From: Victivallales bacterium
Lineage (GTDB): Bacteria; Verrucomicrobiota; Lentisphaeria; Oligosphaerales; Oligosphaeraceae
DNA: 64,000 nucleotides
NCBI GenBank assembly: GCA_017554445.1
Contig: JAFZIJ010000186.1
Location: 1-64,000, forward strand
Reading direction: 5' to 3'
Part shown: positions 42,107 to 51,011 of the stretch, in pieces
Layout: each line of letters starts with the position of its first letter
How positions within the stretch are numbered: the stretch's first letter is position 1
Notes under the pieces: model-generated
What the model saw: only the letters and a program-made list of their open reading frames with translations
The model's database searches: none
Told to the model about the DNA's origin: nothing
Position numbers and translations under genes: made by a program

Positions 42107-42952
42107 TTATTTCCACACAAAATCCATGAAAATAGGCGAATGATCGGAGGCGTCCAACGCATCCTGCTCCAATACAACCACAAAGCGTTTCGTGTCAATC
42201 TGATCGCCGCGAACCATGATGTGGTCGATGGATGTTTTGGGAATGTCGTCCTTTTCACGACGTTTTCCATGGAATTTTCCGTCTTCGCCCTTCACGGGAT
42301 TGCCATGGTGCGTACTGGCCTGCGTCACATCGGTCGTCATCTCCACCGCAGAACGGAAGCCATTGGCTTTCAAGAAGTTCATCGCCTGGGAAGACAACCA
42401 GCTGTTGTAGTCGCCGCCAATGGCGACTGGCACATTATCGTATTTTTTCTGCAACGCCGTTAGCAACTCATTCGTCTCCTTAGCATTGATGGTGCGGATG
42501 TAATTGTTTTCCGGGCCTACCTTCCACCAGAAATGCGTGGAGGCGGCAATCATTTTCTTGCCCGTGGCCTTTTCCTGCAACAGCACCCACGAGAAGCCTT
42601 TGGAACGGTCCAAAGTCGTATGATAGAGATGCAGACCGTGGTCAAGCATCGTCCACTTCGCCTTCTTGAACATGACGGGAACATGGCACGGGAACTTTCC
42701 CAACGGCTCCATGACCGTTTCGTATTCTTCCGCGTTCTCCGTGAACAAGCGTGACTGATGCCAAGCCGGATGAACTTCCTGCAGCAAGATGATGTCTGGT
42801 GAATAACGCTTTACGACATCGATGATTGGCTGTTCCCGTTCCACGGGATCTTTCTGTGTATTCCCCCAGATGTTCCACGACATCATTCGGATCGTCGCCT
42901 CTTCACTCAGTAGCAACATCGGCAAGCACAACAGTAAAAGCATTTTTTTCAT
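42107..42952 (-). CDS. Exported endonuclease/exonuclease/phosphatase-family protein
   Basis: A 281-residue protein. Signal peptide KKMLLLLCLPMLLLSEE precedes the EEP fold: RMMSWNIWG, ILLQEVH (metal-binding Glu), STHFWWKVG, AIGGDYNSW (Asp/Asn pair), SIDHIMVRG and the catalytic SDHSPIFMDF at the very C-terminus. The substrate may be nucleic acid or a phosphoester outside the cytoplasm. I start at 42952, just before the signal peptide; the upstream in-frame sequence is palindromic repeat DNA. An HNH element adjoins its stop codon and duplicates its last 29 bp. Confidence 0.87.
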   Translation of the reverse strand: MKKMLLLLCLPMLLLSEEATIRMMSWNIWGNTQKDPVEREQPIIDVVKRYSPDIILLQEVHPAWHQSRLFTENAEEYETVMEPLGKFPCHVPVMFKKAKWTMLDHGLHLYHTTLDRSKGFSWVLLQEKATGKKMIAASTHFWWKVGPENNYIRTINAKETNELLTALQKKYDNVPVAIGGDYNSWLSSQAMNFLKANGFRSAVEMTTDVTQASTHHGNPVKGEDGKFHGKRREKDDIPKTSIDHIMVRGDQIDTKRFVVVLEQDALDASDHSPIFMDFVWK

Positions 42953-43325
42953 GGTCTTTCCCTTAAAATCATATGTTTTTTTCATTCTGCCTCGAAGAGG
43001 CTTAATCCGAGTAACCCCAGGCGCAGCCTGGGGGAAGGCATGGGATGATAACGCGGCCTCGAAGAGGTCGAATGTGAATAAGGGCTGCCAAACCATATTG
43101 TTCACATTCAGCATCTTCGATGCTGCTGGTGATTAGGCGTTCCTTCTCCCCAGACTACGTCTGGGGTTACTCACGCAACGCCTCTCCGAGGCTGAAAAGG
43201 TATCATAACATAACTCTGATTCCGTTCAACGCAACCAAATCCGGCATGTCTTGTTGCAACCTAAAACAAGATGTGTTAGATTAGTGCATGACTTTTACTT
43301 AAACCATAACCACGGGCCATTCACT
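42953..43325. other. 373-bp divergent spacer with palindromic repeats
   Basis: Most of the spacer is the REP-like block at 42989-43192. The rest (43200-43325) should hold the promoter of the rhamnosidase gene, but no clear -35/-10 pair stands out. Confidence 0.5.
42989..43192. repeat. REP/BIME-like block of palindromic units
   Basis: Palindromes in order: GCCTC-GAA-GAGGC (42989-43001), CCCCAGG-CGCAG-CCTGGGG (43015-43033), GGCCTC-GAA-GAGGTC (43055-43069), AGCATC-TTC-GATGCT (43110-43124), CCCCAGA-CTACG-TCTGGGG (43148-43166) and GCCTC-TCC-GAGGC (43180-43192). GTAAC precedes the first CCCCAG stem and GTTAC follows the last TCTGGGG stem, so the two halves face opposite ways. Related sequence is at 63218-63260. 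Confidence 0.88.
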
Positions 43326-46300
43326 ATGCATAAAAAAAACCTTCTTCTCGCATTAACCGTCCTTTGCGCAACCGCCCTGTTCGCCGATTTGAAAGTCGAA
43401 AAGCTTCGTTGCGAATATCTTGCGAATCCCATGGCTATCCATGAAATGGCTCCACGTTTGTCATGGACGCTTTCCTCAAACGACAACGGCGCCAAGCAGA
43501 CCGCCTATCGCATTCTCGTCGCCTCCACAAAAGAAAAACTCGCCGCCAATCAAGGCGACGTATGGGATTCAGGCAAAGTCGTTTCCGAAGAAAACGCATT
43601 GATTCCGTACAACGGCCCCGCCCTTTCGTCAAAGCAGGACTGCCATTGGAAAGTGCAAGTGTGGGACCGCACGCAGGAAACGCCGTCCGCCTGGAGCGAG
43701 CCCGCCTATTGGCGAATGGGATTGCTGAACACCGAAGACTGGAACGGCGCGCAATGGATCGTTCTGCCCGGCACCGCCTCGCAAGTTAAAACCGCCCACA
43801 ACGGTTTCCACAGCGCCTTCGTCCCAACGGCTGACACCGTCCAGTGGGTTCAAATCGACCTTCAAAAAACGACTCCCATTGATTCCATAAAGCTCTATCC
43901 GACATGTCCTTTCGACTACTCCCCCAAGACTCCGGGCTTCCTCTTCCCTGTCCGCTATCGCCTTGAAACCGCCAACAATGCGGACTTTTCAGACGCCGTC
44001 ATGCTGTTCGATATGCAGGCTGAAGACGCACCGAATCCGCAGACGAATCCAGCCGTCCACACGTTCGAGCCGAAAACAGGCCGCTACGTCCGCCTGACCG
44101 TCACGAAAGTCAACGCCAGCCGCGACGGTTTCGCCTATACGCTGACGGAAATGGAAGTCTTCAGCGGAAAGGACAATGTCGCGCGAAACAAGCCTGTGAC
44201 GGCTTCAGGAGCCGTCACGAGCGGTGCATGGAGCCATGCGCGATTGGTGGACGGACGGCTCATTTCCGAGCCCGGCAGCGGCGGCGGCCCGCGCCCCGCC
44301 GTCCGTTTCCGCAAGGAGTTCAATCTGGAGAAGAAGCCCAGCCGCGCATTGGTCGCCGTCACAGGCCTCGGAACATACGAATTGTTCATCAATGGACAGC
44401 GCGTAGGCGATGCCTACATGGCTCCCGAATGGACGGCCTATCCGAAACGGATTTTCTATCAAGTCTATGATGTCACGTCACTTCTGAAGGAAGGCGACAA
44501 CGCAGTCGCGGCAGAGGTCTCATCAGGCTGGTGGGACAGCCCGATGTTCGCTGGCCGCCGCGTTCCAGGCTGCGAATACTGCCTGAAAGCGTTGATTGAT
44601 ATCGCCGACGGGCCGAAAATCATCACAGATGACAGTTGGCTTGCGGACAACAACGGCCCTGTCCGCCGCGCGGAAATCTACTATGGTATCGACTACGACG
44701 GCACACGTGAACAGAAGGGCTGGAACAACGTCGGTTACAACGCCACGAAATGGACGAAGGCCGCCGTCATCGCCGCGCCGAAAGGCTCCGAGCAGGCCCT
44801 GCTGCTCGGCCAGACGGATGAACCGATTGTCTGCGAGCAAATCCTTAAACCGAAAACACTTACCAATCCAAAGGAAGGCGTGTGGGTCTTTGACATGAAG
44901 CAGAACATGGTCGGCCTCTGTTCATTGACGGCCGATGCGCCGCGCGGCACGCCCATCCGCGTCGCATTCGGTGAAATGCTCAATCCGGACGGCACCGTCT
45001 ATCGCGCCAATCTCCGAGGCGCACAGGAACTTTGGAACATCGTCTGGCCCGGCGGAAAACGCACATTGTCACCACGCCATACCTATTATGGGTACCGCTA
45101 CGTTGAAATCACGGGCCTGACCACACCGCCGTCGCTTGACGATTTCCGCGGTCTTGTCATGTTCTCCTCCGCGCCAGCCGTCAGCACAGTCACATCGTCC
45201 AACAAGCTCGTGCAGGACTTGTTCCATTGCATCCAATGGAACCAACGCGGCAATATGTTCAGCACGGGAACAGACTGCCCGCAACGTGATGAACGCATGG
45301 GATGGACGGCCGACATGTTCTCCTTCTCCCAAACCGCCATTTTCAACCGTGACATGGCAGCCTTCATCACGAAATTCGAACAGGATATCGTCGATGAGCA
45401 AAAAGCGAACGGACAGTTCCCGGATATCGCGCCAGGCGTCAACCACCAGACCAATTTCTTTGGTGCTCCCGGCTGGGCGGACACAGGCGTCCATTTGCCG
45501 TGGCGAATCTATCAGAACTATGCTGATACACGCATCTTGCAACGCTACTATCCCGCCGCGAAAAAGTGGATCGATTTCGTCCATACGCAATGCACGGACG
45601 GCTTGATTTGGACAAAGCATCGCGAGCACGACTACGGCGAATGGCTCAACGGCGACACGCTCGTCCTCAACGGCTATCCGCGCGGCCATTGCCAGATGCC
45701 GAATGAACAGTTCGCAACGGCGATTTTCGCCTTCACGACGCATATTCTCGCTGAAACGGCAAAAGTCCTTGGATACAAAGAAGATGCAGCCTATTATGGC
45801 GATTTGTTCGAACAAATCCGCAAGGCCTTCCAAGCCAAATACATGAATCCGGACGGCACATTCAAGCATGAGACGCAGGCCAGTTACGCCCTCGCCCTTG
45901 ATTTTGGCATCGCCACAGATGAACAGCGCGACAAAATCTTCGAACGCATGCTCGCCTGCATAAAAGGTTATAAAGACCATCTTTCCACAGGTTTCCACGC
46001 CACCCACCGCATGATGATCCAACTATCTGACAACGGCCATCACGACATCGCCAACAACCTCCTCAACCTCCGCACCGTCCCGTCATGGGGCTACATGATC
46101 GACAACGGCGCGACGACTCTGTGGGAGCGTTGGGACGGCTATGTCGCGGGCCGCGGCTTCCAGAATCCGGGCATGAACTCCTTCAACCACTGGGCCTTCG
46201 GCTCCGTCGGCGAATGGATCTGGCGAACGCTCATCGGTCTGAATCCAGACGATGCCGCACCGGGCTTCAAACACGTCGTCATCCGCCCGCGTCCAGATGC

Positions 46301-46583
46301 CAGAACAGCCCGGATACAAGGAAGATACGATTCCATCCGTGGCGTTTTTGACATCGCGTCAAACTGGAACGTCGCCGATAAACGCTACACGTTGACCGTT
46401 GTCATTCCGCCATCCGCCACGGCGACCGCCTACGTGCCCTGCACAGATGCCGCCTCCCTGCGTGAAGGCAACAAGCCAATTGCGGAAAATCCGCACATCC
46501 GCCTCATCCGCACTGAAAAGGACGCTGTCGTATTGGAGCTCGAATCAGGCCGCTACAGCTTAACGTCAGCTTACGACAAGTAA
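43326..46583 (+). CDS. Secreted alpha-L-rhamnosidase (GH78)
   Basis: A 1085-residue enzyme releasing terminal alpha-L-rhamnose from plant or microbial glycans. Signal peptide (cleavage near ALFA) and an N-terminal fibronectin-like domain (LRCEYLANPMAI, APRLSWTLSS) come first. An F5/8-type C insertion (VARNKPVTASG) and sandwich domains (YELFINGQRVGDAYMAPEWT) follow. The (alpha/alpha)6 catalytic domain contains the GH78 signature TDCPQRDERMGWTADM, DYGEWL and TTLWERWDGY. The C-terminal domain starts GFKHVVIRPRP. The full canonical set suggests activity. The divergently read regulator at 46591 ends seven bases past its stop. Confidence 0.95.
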   Translation: MHKKNLLLALTVLCATALFADLKVEKLRCEYLANPMAIHEMAPRLSWTLSSNDNGAKQTAYRILVASTKEKLAANQGDVWDSGKVVSEENALIPYNGPALSSKQDCHWKVQVWDRTQETPSAWSEPAYWRMGLLNTEDWNGAQWIVLPGTASQVKTAHNGFHSAFVPTADTVQWVQIDLQKTTPIDSIKLYPTCPFDYSPKTPGFLFPVRYRLETANNADFSDAVMLFDMQAEDAPNPQTNPAVHTFEPKTGRYVRLTVTKVNASRDGFAYTLTEMEVFSGKDNVARNKPVTASGAVTSGAWSHARLVDGRLISEPGSGGGPRPAVRFRKEFNLEKKPSRALVAVTGLGTYELFINGQRVGDAYMAPEWTAYPKRIFYQVYDVTSLLKEGDNAVAAEVSSGWWDSPMFAGRRVPGCEYCLKALIDIADGPKIITDDSWLADNNGPVRRAEIYYGIDYDGTREQKGWNNVGYNATKWTKAAVIAAPKGSEQALLLGQTDEPIVCEQILKPKTLTNPKEGVWVFDMKQNMVGLCSLTADAPRGTPIRVAFGEMLNPDGTVYRANLRGAQELWNIVWPGGKRTLSPRHTYYGYRYVEITGLTTPPSLDDFRGLVMFSSAPAVSTVTSSNKLVQDLFHCIQWNQRGNMFSTGTDCPQRDERMGWTADMFSFSQTAIFNRDMAAFITKFEQDIVDEQKANGQFPDIAPGVNHQTNFFGAPGWADTGVHLPWRIYQNYADTRILQRYYPAAKKWIDFVHTQCTDGLIWTKHREHDYGEWLNGDTLVLNGYPRGHCQMPNEQFATAIFAFTTHILAETAKVLGYKEDAAYYGDLFEQIRKAFQAKYMNPDGTFKHETQASYALALDFGIATDEQRDKIFERMLACIKGYKDHLSTGFHATHRMMIQLSDNGHHDIANNLLNLRTVPSWGYMIDNGATTLWERWDGYVAGRGFQNPGMNSFNHWAFGSVGEWIWRTLIGLNPDDAAPGFKHVVIRPRPDARTARIQGRYDSIRGVFDIASNWNVADKRYTLTVVIPPSATATAYVPCTDAASLREGNKPIAENPHIRLIRTEKDAVVLELESGRYSLTSAYDK

Positions 46584-46590
46584 CTGCCAT

Positions 46591-47316
46591 TCAATTGGTA
46601 ATGATTTCGTCGAACTGGTTTTTCTGGGCGAAACGGAACAAACCGTTTCGCTCGAATTTGCTGTCGTCCACAAGAAGATACTTCTGCTCGGAAATGCGAA
46701 GAACCTTTCCCAATAGCGTCGAATGGTTTTCGTGGTTCGTCGAGACGCCCGCGCTACTGACGCCAAACGCAGAGATGAACGCCTTCGTAATCGAGAGTCG
46801 CTCCAGTTCGCGAATGGCGGATTCGCCAAGAAACGCATTCAGCTGGAAATCGTAGTAGCCGCCAAGCGAAATTAACACGTATTGCGGCGGATATTTTCGA
46901 AAATTCTGGATGGCCGTCACGGAATTCGTCACAATCGTAAGACTCGAAAACGACGTTGTCAGCAACTTGTCCGCCAGATAGGAGACCGTCGTGGACGAAT
47001 CCAGAAAGACGATGTCGCCGTCCATGATGTGCGTCAACGCCGTTGAGGCTATGGCGCGTTTTGGTTCGCAATTGCGGTCAATTCGATCCATGTACGGCGA
47101 CGACGCGAAATGGTCGCGGCTGTCCAGCTGCCCTGTCCGTTCCTCCAGCGCGACACCGCCGCTGACACGGTGCACGACATCCTTCGAGACAAGTGCCGCG
47201 ATGTCGCGGTAAATCGTTGCCGTGGACACATTGAAATGCTCCCGCAGTTCGTCAACCGAGCAGTATTTCCGCCCTTTCAGATAGTCCGTAATCGCCAATG
47301 TCCGTAAGCTTCTCAT
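46591..47316 (-). CDS. DeoR/GlpR-family transcriptional regulator
   Basis: A 241-residue repressor-type protein. The N-terminal winged HTH reads YLKGRKYCSVDELREHFN with recognition helix VSTATIYRDIAAL, then VVHRVSGGVAL. The DeoR sensor domain contains DGDIVFLDSSTTVSYLADKL, LTIVTNS and AFISAFGVSSAGVS. Such proteins usually sense phosphorylated sugars. It is divergent from the sugar-catabolic run that starts at 47772 and is the obvious candidate regulator for that run and for the neighbouring rhamnosidase. Confidence 0.93.
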   Translation of the reverse strand: MRSLRTLAITDYLKGRKYCSVDELREHFNVSTATIYRDIAALVSKDVVHRVSGGVALEERTGQLDSRDHFASSPYMDRIDRNCEPKRAIASTALTHIMDGDIVFLDSSTTVSYLADKLLTTSFSSLTIVTNSVTAIQNFRKYPPQYVLISLGGYYDFQLNAFLGESAIRELERLSITKAFISAFGVSSAGVSTNHENHSTLLGKVLRISEQKYLLVDDSKFERNGLFRFAQKNQFDEIITN

Positions 47317-47570
47317 ATCTTTGCCAGTAATGATTTTGTACTACTATAGTTCATCTTCTTGTTTTTTTGCGAAGAATCTTCATGAAGTCTTTTCACAAAA
47401 AAACTTTTGTAAACAGTTTGGCTCTTCACGGCCATTGGTGTCCATTGAACAACCGCCGCAGCCGCCGGAGCCGTTCGCATCATCCGTGATCAACGTCTCA
47501 TTTCACCAAGGAATCCTTTGTGCTGTCGTCGGCCCGGCGGCGAGGCATTTTTGTTCGTTTCATGGTGGAA

Positions 47571-47600
47571 TTCGTGTGCATTCGTGTGCATTCGTGGTTC
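47571..47600. repeat. Three tandem decamers (TTCGTGTGCA)
   Basis: TTCGTGTGCA, TTCGTGTGCA and TTCGTGGTTC in phase. It lies in the middle of the spacer and is not attached to a stop codon. Confidence 0.8.
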
Positions 47601-47623
47601 ATAATCAATGATTTGATTGCGGC

Positions 47624-47652
47624 TTGACCGCTCTAGGCTTCCATGATAAATT
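47624..47652 (+). promoter_or_regulatory. Candidate promoter of the sugar-catabolic run
   Basis: TTGACC, 17 bases, then TAAATT, about 120 bases before the PfkB kinase start. The long leader leaves room for regulator binding. Confidence 0.45.
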
Positions 47653-47771
47653 CTCAATTTTTCTCAAAAATAGTTCATATTTTCTCAAATTCAAGCATTG
47701 CCACCATCGCTTTATCAATTAAAGTATAGATGTCAATAAGTTTGATTCATCATTTTTCAGGAGCATCGTCC

Positions 47772-48680
47772 ATGTCTTCCACCACAATTGATTACGTCGG
47801 GATAGGCTTTTGCAGCAACGATTACCTGTCGGTGCTACCGCACATTCCGTATGACAGCAAAGTCCAGATGCTGGAGCATCTCATTCAGGGCGGCGGCCCG
47901 GCGGCGACGGCGACGGTCGCGGCGGCCCGTCTTGGCCTGCCTGCCGCGTTCATCAGCACGGTTGGCGACGATGACCCAGGCAAGCGGATTCTAAGGGATT
48001 TTGAAGCGGAACATGTTTCGACACAAGCGATGATTGTTCGCAAAGGCTTTGTCTCCCCTATCGCGTACTGCTGGATCGAACAAGCCACCGGCAAACGGTG
48101 CGTCGCATGGACGCGCGGCAATTTGGCCGAATTGGATCCCGCCAAGGAAGTCGATTTCGATTTGATCAGCAAGGCGAAAATGCTTCATTTGGACGGACAT
48201 CAGACAGCCGCCGCCTTGGCCGCCGCAGACGTGGCCCGCGCACATGGCGTTCTCGTTAATTTTGACGCCGGAACGATTCGGCCGGGCGTCGAACAACTTG
48301 TACGCAAGGCGGATATTCTCATCACGTCGGAGGAATTCGCACGACGTTTCACGGAAACCGACGACCTGTCACAAGCCATTTTCAAACTCGCCGAAACGGG
48401 GGCGCGTGTATGTGGCATCACGATGGGCGAACAAGGCTCGATGGTTCTGGACAACGGAAACATCCTGCGTTGCCCCGCTTTCACCATCAAGCCTGTTGAC
48501 ACAACGGGAGCCGGCGACGTCTATCATACAGCCTTCGGTGTCCGCTATTTGGAAACACATGATTTGATGGAATGCATGCGGTTCGCCTCCGCCGTTTCCG
48601 CGCTGAAATGTCTAAAATTAGGAGGCCGCACAGGCATTCCCACCCGTGCGCAGGTGGATGAATTCCTCCGCAACCACTGA
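47772..48680 (+). CDS. PfkB-family carbohydrate kinase
   Basis: A 302-residue sugar kinase. The N-terminal VGIGFCSNDYLSVLP and GGGPAATATVAAARLG are PfkB signature 1. The C-terminal KPVDTTGAGDVYHTAFGV is signature 2, with the catalytic Asp in GAGD. The substrate is uncertain; beside iolB it could be an IolC-like kinase for 2-deoxy-5-keto-gluconate, or act on a ketose. AGGAG before the ATG at 47772 supports this start over an in-frame ATG at 47730. It heads the catabolic run. Confidence 0.9.
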   Translation: MSSTTIDYVGIGFCSNDYLSVLPHIPYDSKVQMLEHLIQGGGPAATATVAAARLGLPAAFISTVGDDDPGKRILRDFEAEHVSTQAMIVRKGFVSPIAYCWIEQATGKRCVAWTRGNLAELDPAKEVDFDLISKAKMLHLDGHQTAAALAAADVARAHGVLVNFDAGTIRPGVEQLVRKADILITSEEFARRFTETDDLSQAIFKLAETGARVCGITMGEQGSMVLDNGNILRCPAFTIKPVDTTGAGDVYHTAFGVRYLETHDLMECMRFASAVSALKCLKLGGRTGIPTRAQVDEFLRNH

Positions 48681-48738
48681 TTGCACTTTCATAAACAGAC
48701 TCACATTTTTAAACCATATCATATTCTAGGAGAACATC

Positions 48739-50112
48739 ATGAGCGAAACTTTCAAAATCGGTTATCTTCCATTGTCGAAAGTCAATTGGACAAACGAAAC
48801 ACTCGAGGCCGCTCGCGCCAACGCGCTCGCTTTTTTGAAACAGCTTCCCGGTGTGGAAGTCATTGGCGGCGAAAAGATGCTGACGTTGGAAGACGAAGCC
48901 GTCGCGCAACTTGAACAGTTCGAAAAGAACCGCCCTGATTTGTTGATTACGCATTTCATGACGTTCTCTCTCGGCGTTGTCCCGCCGATGTTTGCACAGC
49001 GTTTGAATGTTCCCGTCATTCTATGGAGCATGAAAGAACCGGATCCCTGCGGCGGTCGTCTGCAAAGCAACTCCTTCTGCGCCGCGAACATGAACGCGCA
49101 TCACATGTGGCGGCTTCACATTCCGTATTTCCATGTCCATGCGGAACCGGGCACGGACGACGCGGCGGAACAACTGCTCCGTTGCATCCGTTGTGCACAA
49201 GCGATGAAAGCGCTTGGCCGCATGCGCATCGGTCTCATCGGCGGACGCGTTCCTGGATTCTACACAAGTTGCTGCTCCGAAATGCTTCTCCGCAGAAAGC
49301 TCGGCCCCGAAGTCAAGATCATCACGGAACACGAACTGTTCACGGCGGCTGAAAAACTAACGGACGCGGAAGTCGCGGACGCGACCAAGACGATCCTTTC
49401 CGACGCCCCATGCCATCCGACCGACGGCCCACGCGAAGGCCAGTTGGAGAAATCCGCGCGGCTTTTTGGTGCCGTCAAGAAGATGAAAGACAAATTCCTC
49501 GTCGATACGTTCGCCATGCGCTGCTGGCCTGAGGTCATTCTCAACGAATTCTACGGCATCGCCGTCTGCTCCACGCTCGGCCATCTGACCAACCACGGCT
49601 TCCTCACCGCCTGCGAAGGCGATGTCTATGGCGCCGTCATGATGCGCATTGCGCAGATTCTTTCCGGCGATCTGCCGTTCTTCTGCGACATGATCGTCAT
49701 GGAAGGCAAATACGGCGTCGCATGGCACTGCGGCGCAGCGCCTTGCAAGCTCTGCCGCCCGGGCTTCAAGCCTGAACTGCACTGCAGCGCGACCGTCGAA
49801 GGCGGCGGCGTGAAAGGTGTCACGGACGAATTCCCGCTGAAACCGGGCCGTGTCACGCTCGCACGCCTCGGCGAAACACGCGACGGCGACGGCTTCCGCA
49901 TGCTCATCGCCACGGGAACCGGCCTTGACACAGATTTGTTCGTTCGCGGCAATCCGCTCAAGATCAAATTCGACGCAGGTTGCGACGCCCTCCGCGAAGA
50001 GGTCATCAACAACGGTTGGGAGCACCACTATGCGTTGATGTACGGCGATCAGGCCAAGGCTCTCTCCGATTTCTGCCGCAATCTCGACATCCAAGCCACC
50101 ATTATTAAATAA
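48739..50112 (+). CDS. L-fucose/L-arabinose isomerase-family protein
   Basis: A 457-residue protein like the fucose-isomerase-related family. IGYLPLSKVNW, DLLITHFMTFSLGVVPPMF and VPVILWSMKEPD mark the N-terminal domain, and RIGLIGGRVPGFYT the second. CWPEVILNEFYGIAVCSTLGHLTNHG holds metal-site Glu and Asp-type residues, and CEGDVYGAVMMRI follows. Aldose-ketose isomerisation of a 6-deoxyhexose or pentose is expected. It sits with an FGGY kinase and an aldolase, the usual order for fucose or rhamnose breakdown. AGGAG precedes the ATG. Confidence 0.85.
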   Translation: MSETFKIGYLPLSKVNWTNETLEAARANALAFLKQLPGVEVIGGEKMLTLEDEAVAQLEQFEKNRPDLLITHFMTFSLGVVPPMFAQRLNVPVILWSMKEPDPCGGRLQSNSFCAANMNAHHMWRLHIPYFHVHAEPGTDDAAEQLLRCIRCAQAMKALGRMRIGLIGGRVPGFYTSCCSEMLLRRKLGPEVKIITEHELFTAAEKLTDAEVADATKTILSDAPCHPTDGPREGQLEKSARLFGAVKKMKDKFLVDTFAMRCWPEVILNEFYGIAVCSTLGHLTNHGFLTACEGDVYGAVMMRIAQILSGDLPFFCDMIVMEGKYGVAWHCGAAPCKLCRPGFKPELHCSATVEGGGVKGVTDEFPLKPGRVTLARLGETRDGDGFRMLIATGTGLDTDLFVRGNPLKIKFDAGCDALREEVINNGWEHHYALMYGDQAKALSDFCRNLDIQATIIK

Positions 50113-50120
50113 GGCGGGAG

Positions 50121-50157
50121 GGTCGCTCTCCAGAGCGACCGTCGCCTGCAAGGCGAC
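50121..50157. repeat. Two consecutive palindromes after the isomerase gene
   Basis: GGTCGCTCT-CC-AGAGCGACC (50121-50140) is followed directly by GTCGCCT-GCA-AGGCGAC (50141-50157), both built on a GTCGC core. The block begins nine bases after a stop codon. Only TTTAG follows, so termination is uncertain. Confidence 0.85.
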
Positions 50158-50210
50158 CTTTAGTTATTTTTATTCTCAATAATTTATAACGCACACAAGG
50201 AGAAAACGCA

Positions 50211-51011
50211 ATGTCCAGTGACAAGCTTCTCATCCATCTTTCCCCAAAACAGGGCTACAACAAAGTCTTCAATGTTGGCGAATATGATATGCGTCTGACG
50301 CAGTTCGGCCTCATCAAGCTCGCCAAAGGAACGACTTACAGCGGCAATACGGCGGAAACCGAAGTCGCTCTCGTGCTGATTGGCGGCAATTTCAAGGCGA
50401 CTGGTGACGGCTGGTCGTTCGACGTCACCAATGGCCGCACAAGTCCGTTCACGGGCAAGCCGCACTGCCTCTATCTCCCGCGCCGTACCGCCTACACAAT
50501 CACCGCGCTTTCCGATGTCGAACTCGCCTACAACGGCTCCCCCGTTACCCGCGACACCGCGAAACCGACGTTAATCCGCCCTGAAGACACACGCCACATC
50601 GAACTCGGCGCTCGCAATTTCACCCGCACGTCCGAAATCATTCTGGACGAGAAGTTTGACTCCGAACACTTCTACATCGGCGAAGGCATGATCCCCTCCG
50701 GCAACTGGTCCGGCTACCCGCCGCATCGCCATGACGTCAACAATCCGCCAGCGGAACTGAACATGGAAGAGACTTACTTCTATCTGTTCGATCCCGCGCA
50801 GGGCTTTGGCATCCAGAAGGTCTATCAGCCCGACGGCTCCATCGACGAAACCTACACGGTGAAAAACTACGACACTGTCGCCATCGCCGAAGGCTACCAT
50901 CCGCTCTGCGGCGCCCCCGGCTACCAGATGTACTACCTCTGGACGATGGCTGGCGACGAAGGCCGCGGCCTCATCTCCTCAAAGGATCCCGCGCACGCTT
51001 GGGTGAAATGA
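50211..51011 (+). CDS. iolB: 5-deoxy-glucuronate isomerase-like protein (IolB family)
   Basis: A 266-residue bicupin of the IolB family, which converts 5-deoxy-glucuronate to 5-keto-2-deoxygluconate in myo-inositol breakdown. Motifs are EVALVLIGGNF, YLPRRTAYTITALSDVEL, SGNWSGYPPHRHDV (metal-site histidines) and LNMEETYFYLFDPAQGFGIQ. Other iol genes such as iolD, iolE and iolG are not in the window, so the true substrate in this cluster may differ. Its stop overlaps the start of the FGGY kinase gene (ATGA), so the two are translationally coupled. Confidence 0.9.
   Translation: MSSDKLLIHLSPKQGYNKVFNVGEYDMRLTQFGLIKLAKGTTYSGNTAETEVALVLIGGNFKATGDGWSFDVTNGRTSPFTGKPHCLYLPRRTAYTITALSDVELAYNGSPVTRDTAKPTLIRPEDTRHIELGARNFTRTSEIILDEKFDSEHFYIGEGMIPSGNWSGYPPHRHDVNNPPAELNMEETYFYLFDPAQGFGIQKVYQPDGSIDETYTVKNYDTVAIAEGYHPLCGAPGYQMYYLWTMAGDEGRGLISSKDPAHAWVK

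Larger units (their letters stand above)
40996..42136. mobile_element. HNH-endonuclease insertion flanked by 29-bp direct repeats
   Basis: Identical 29-bp sequences (40996-41024 and 42108-42136) bracket 1083 bases holding only the AT-rich HNH gene. The right copy is the native 3' end of the EEP nuclease gene, so its reading frame is intact. The composition is far lower in GC than both sides. This fits a homing-type insertion that carries or duplicates the host gene's end. Confidence 0.7.
47317..47771. other. 455-bp divergent spacer upstream of the catabolic run
   Basis: It contains three in-phase decamers (47571-47600) and a promoter candidate at 47624-47652. The GC-rich part near 47440-47560 encodes nothing recognisable. 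DeoR operators were not identified. Confidence 0.5.

Noticed and set aside
47317-47560. Possible decayed gene in the spacer upstream of the PfkB kinase
   Set aside because: A proline-rich frame is open but shows no family motif, SD or homology I can recognise.
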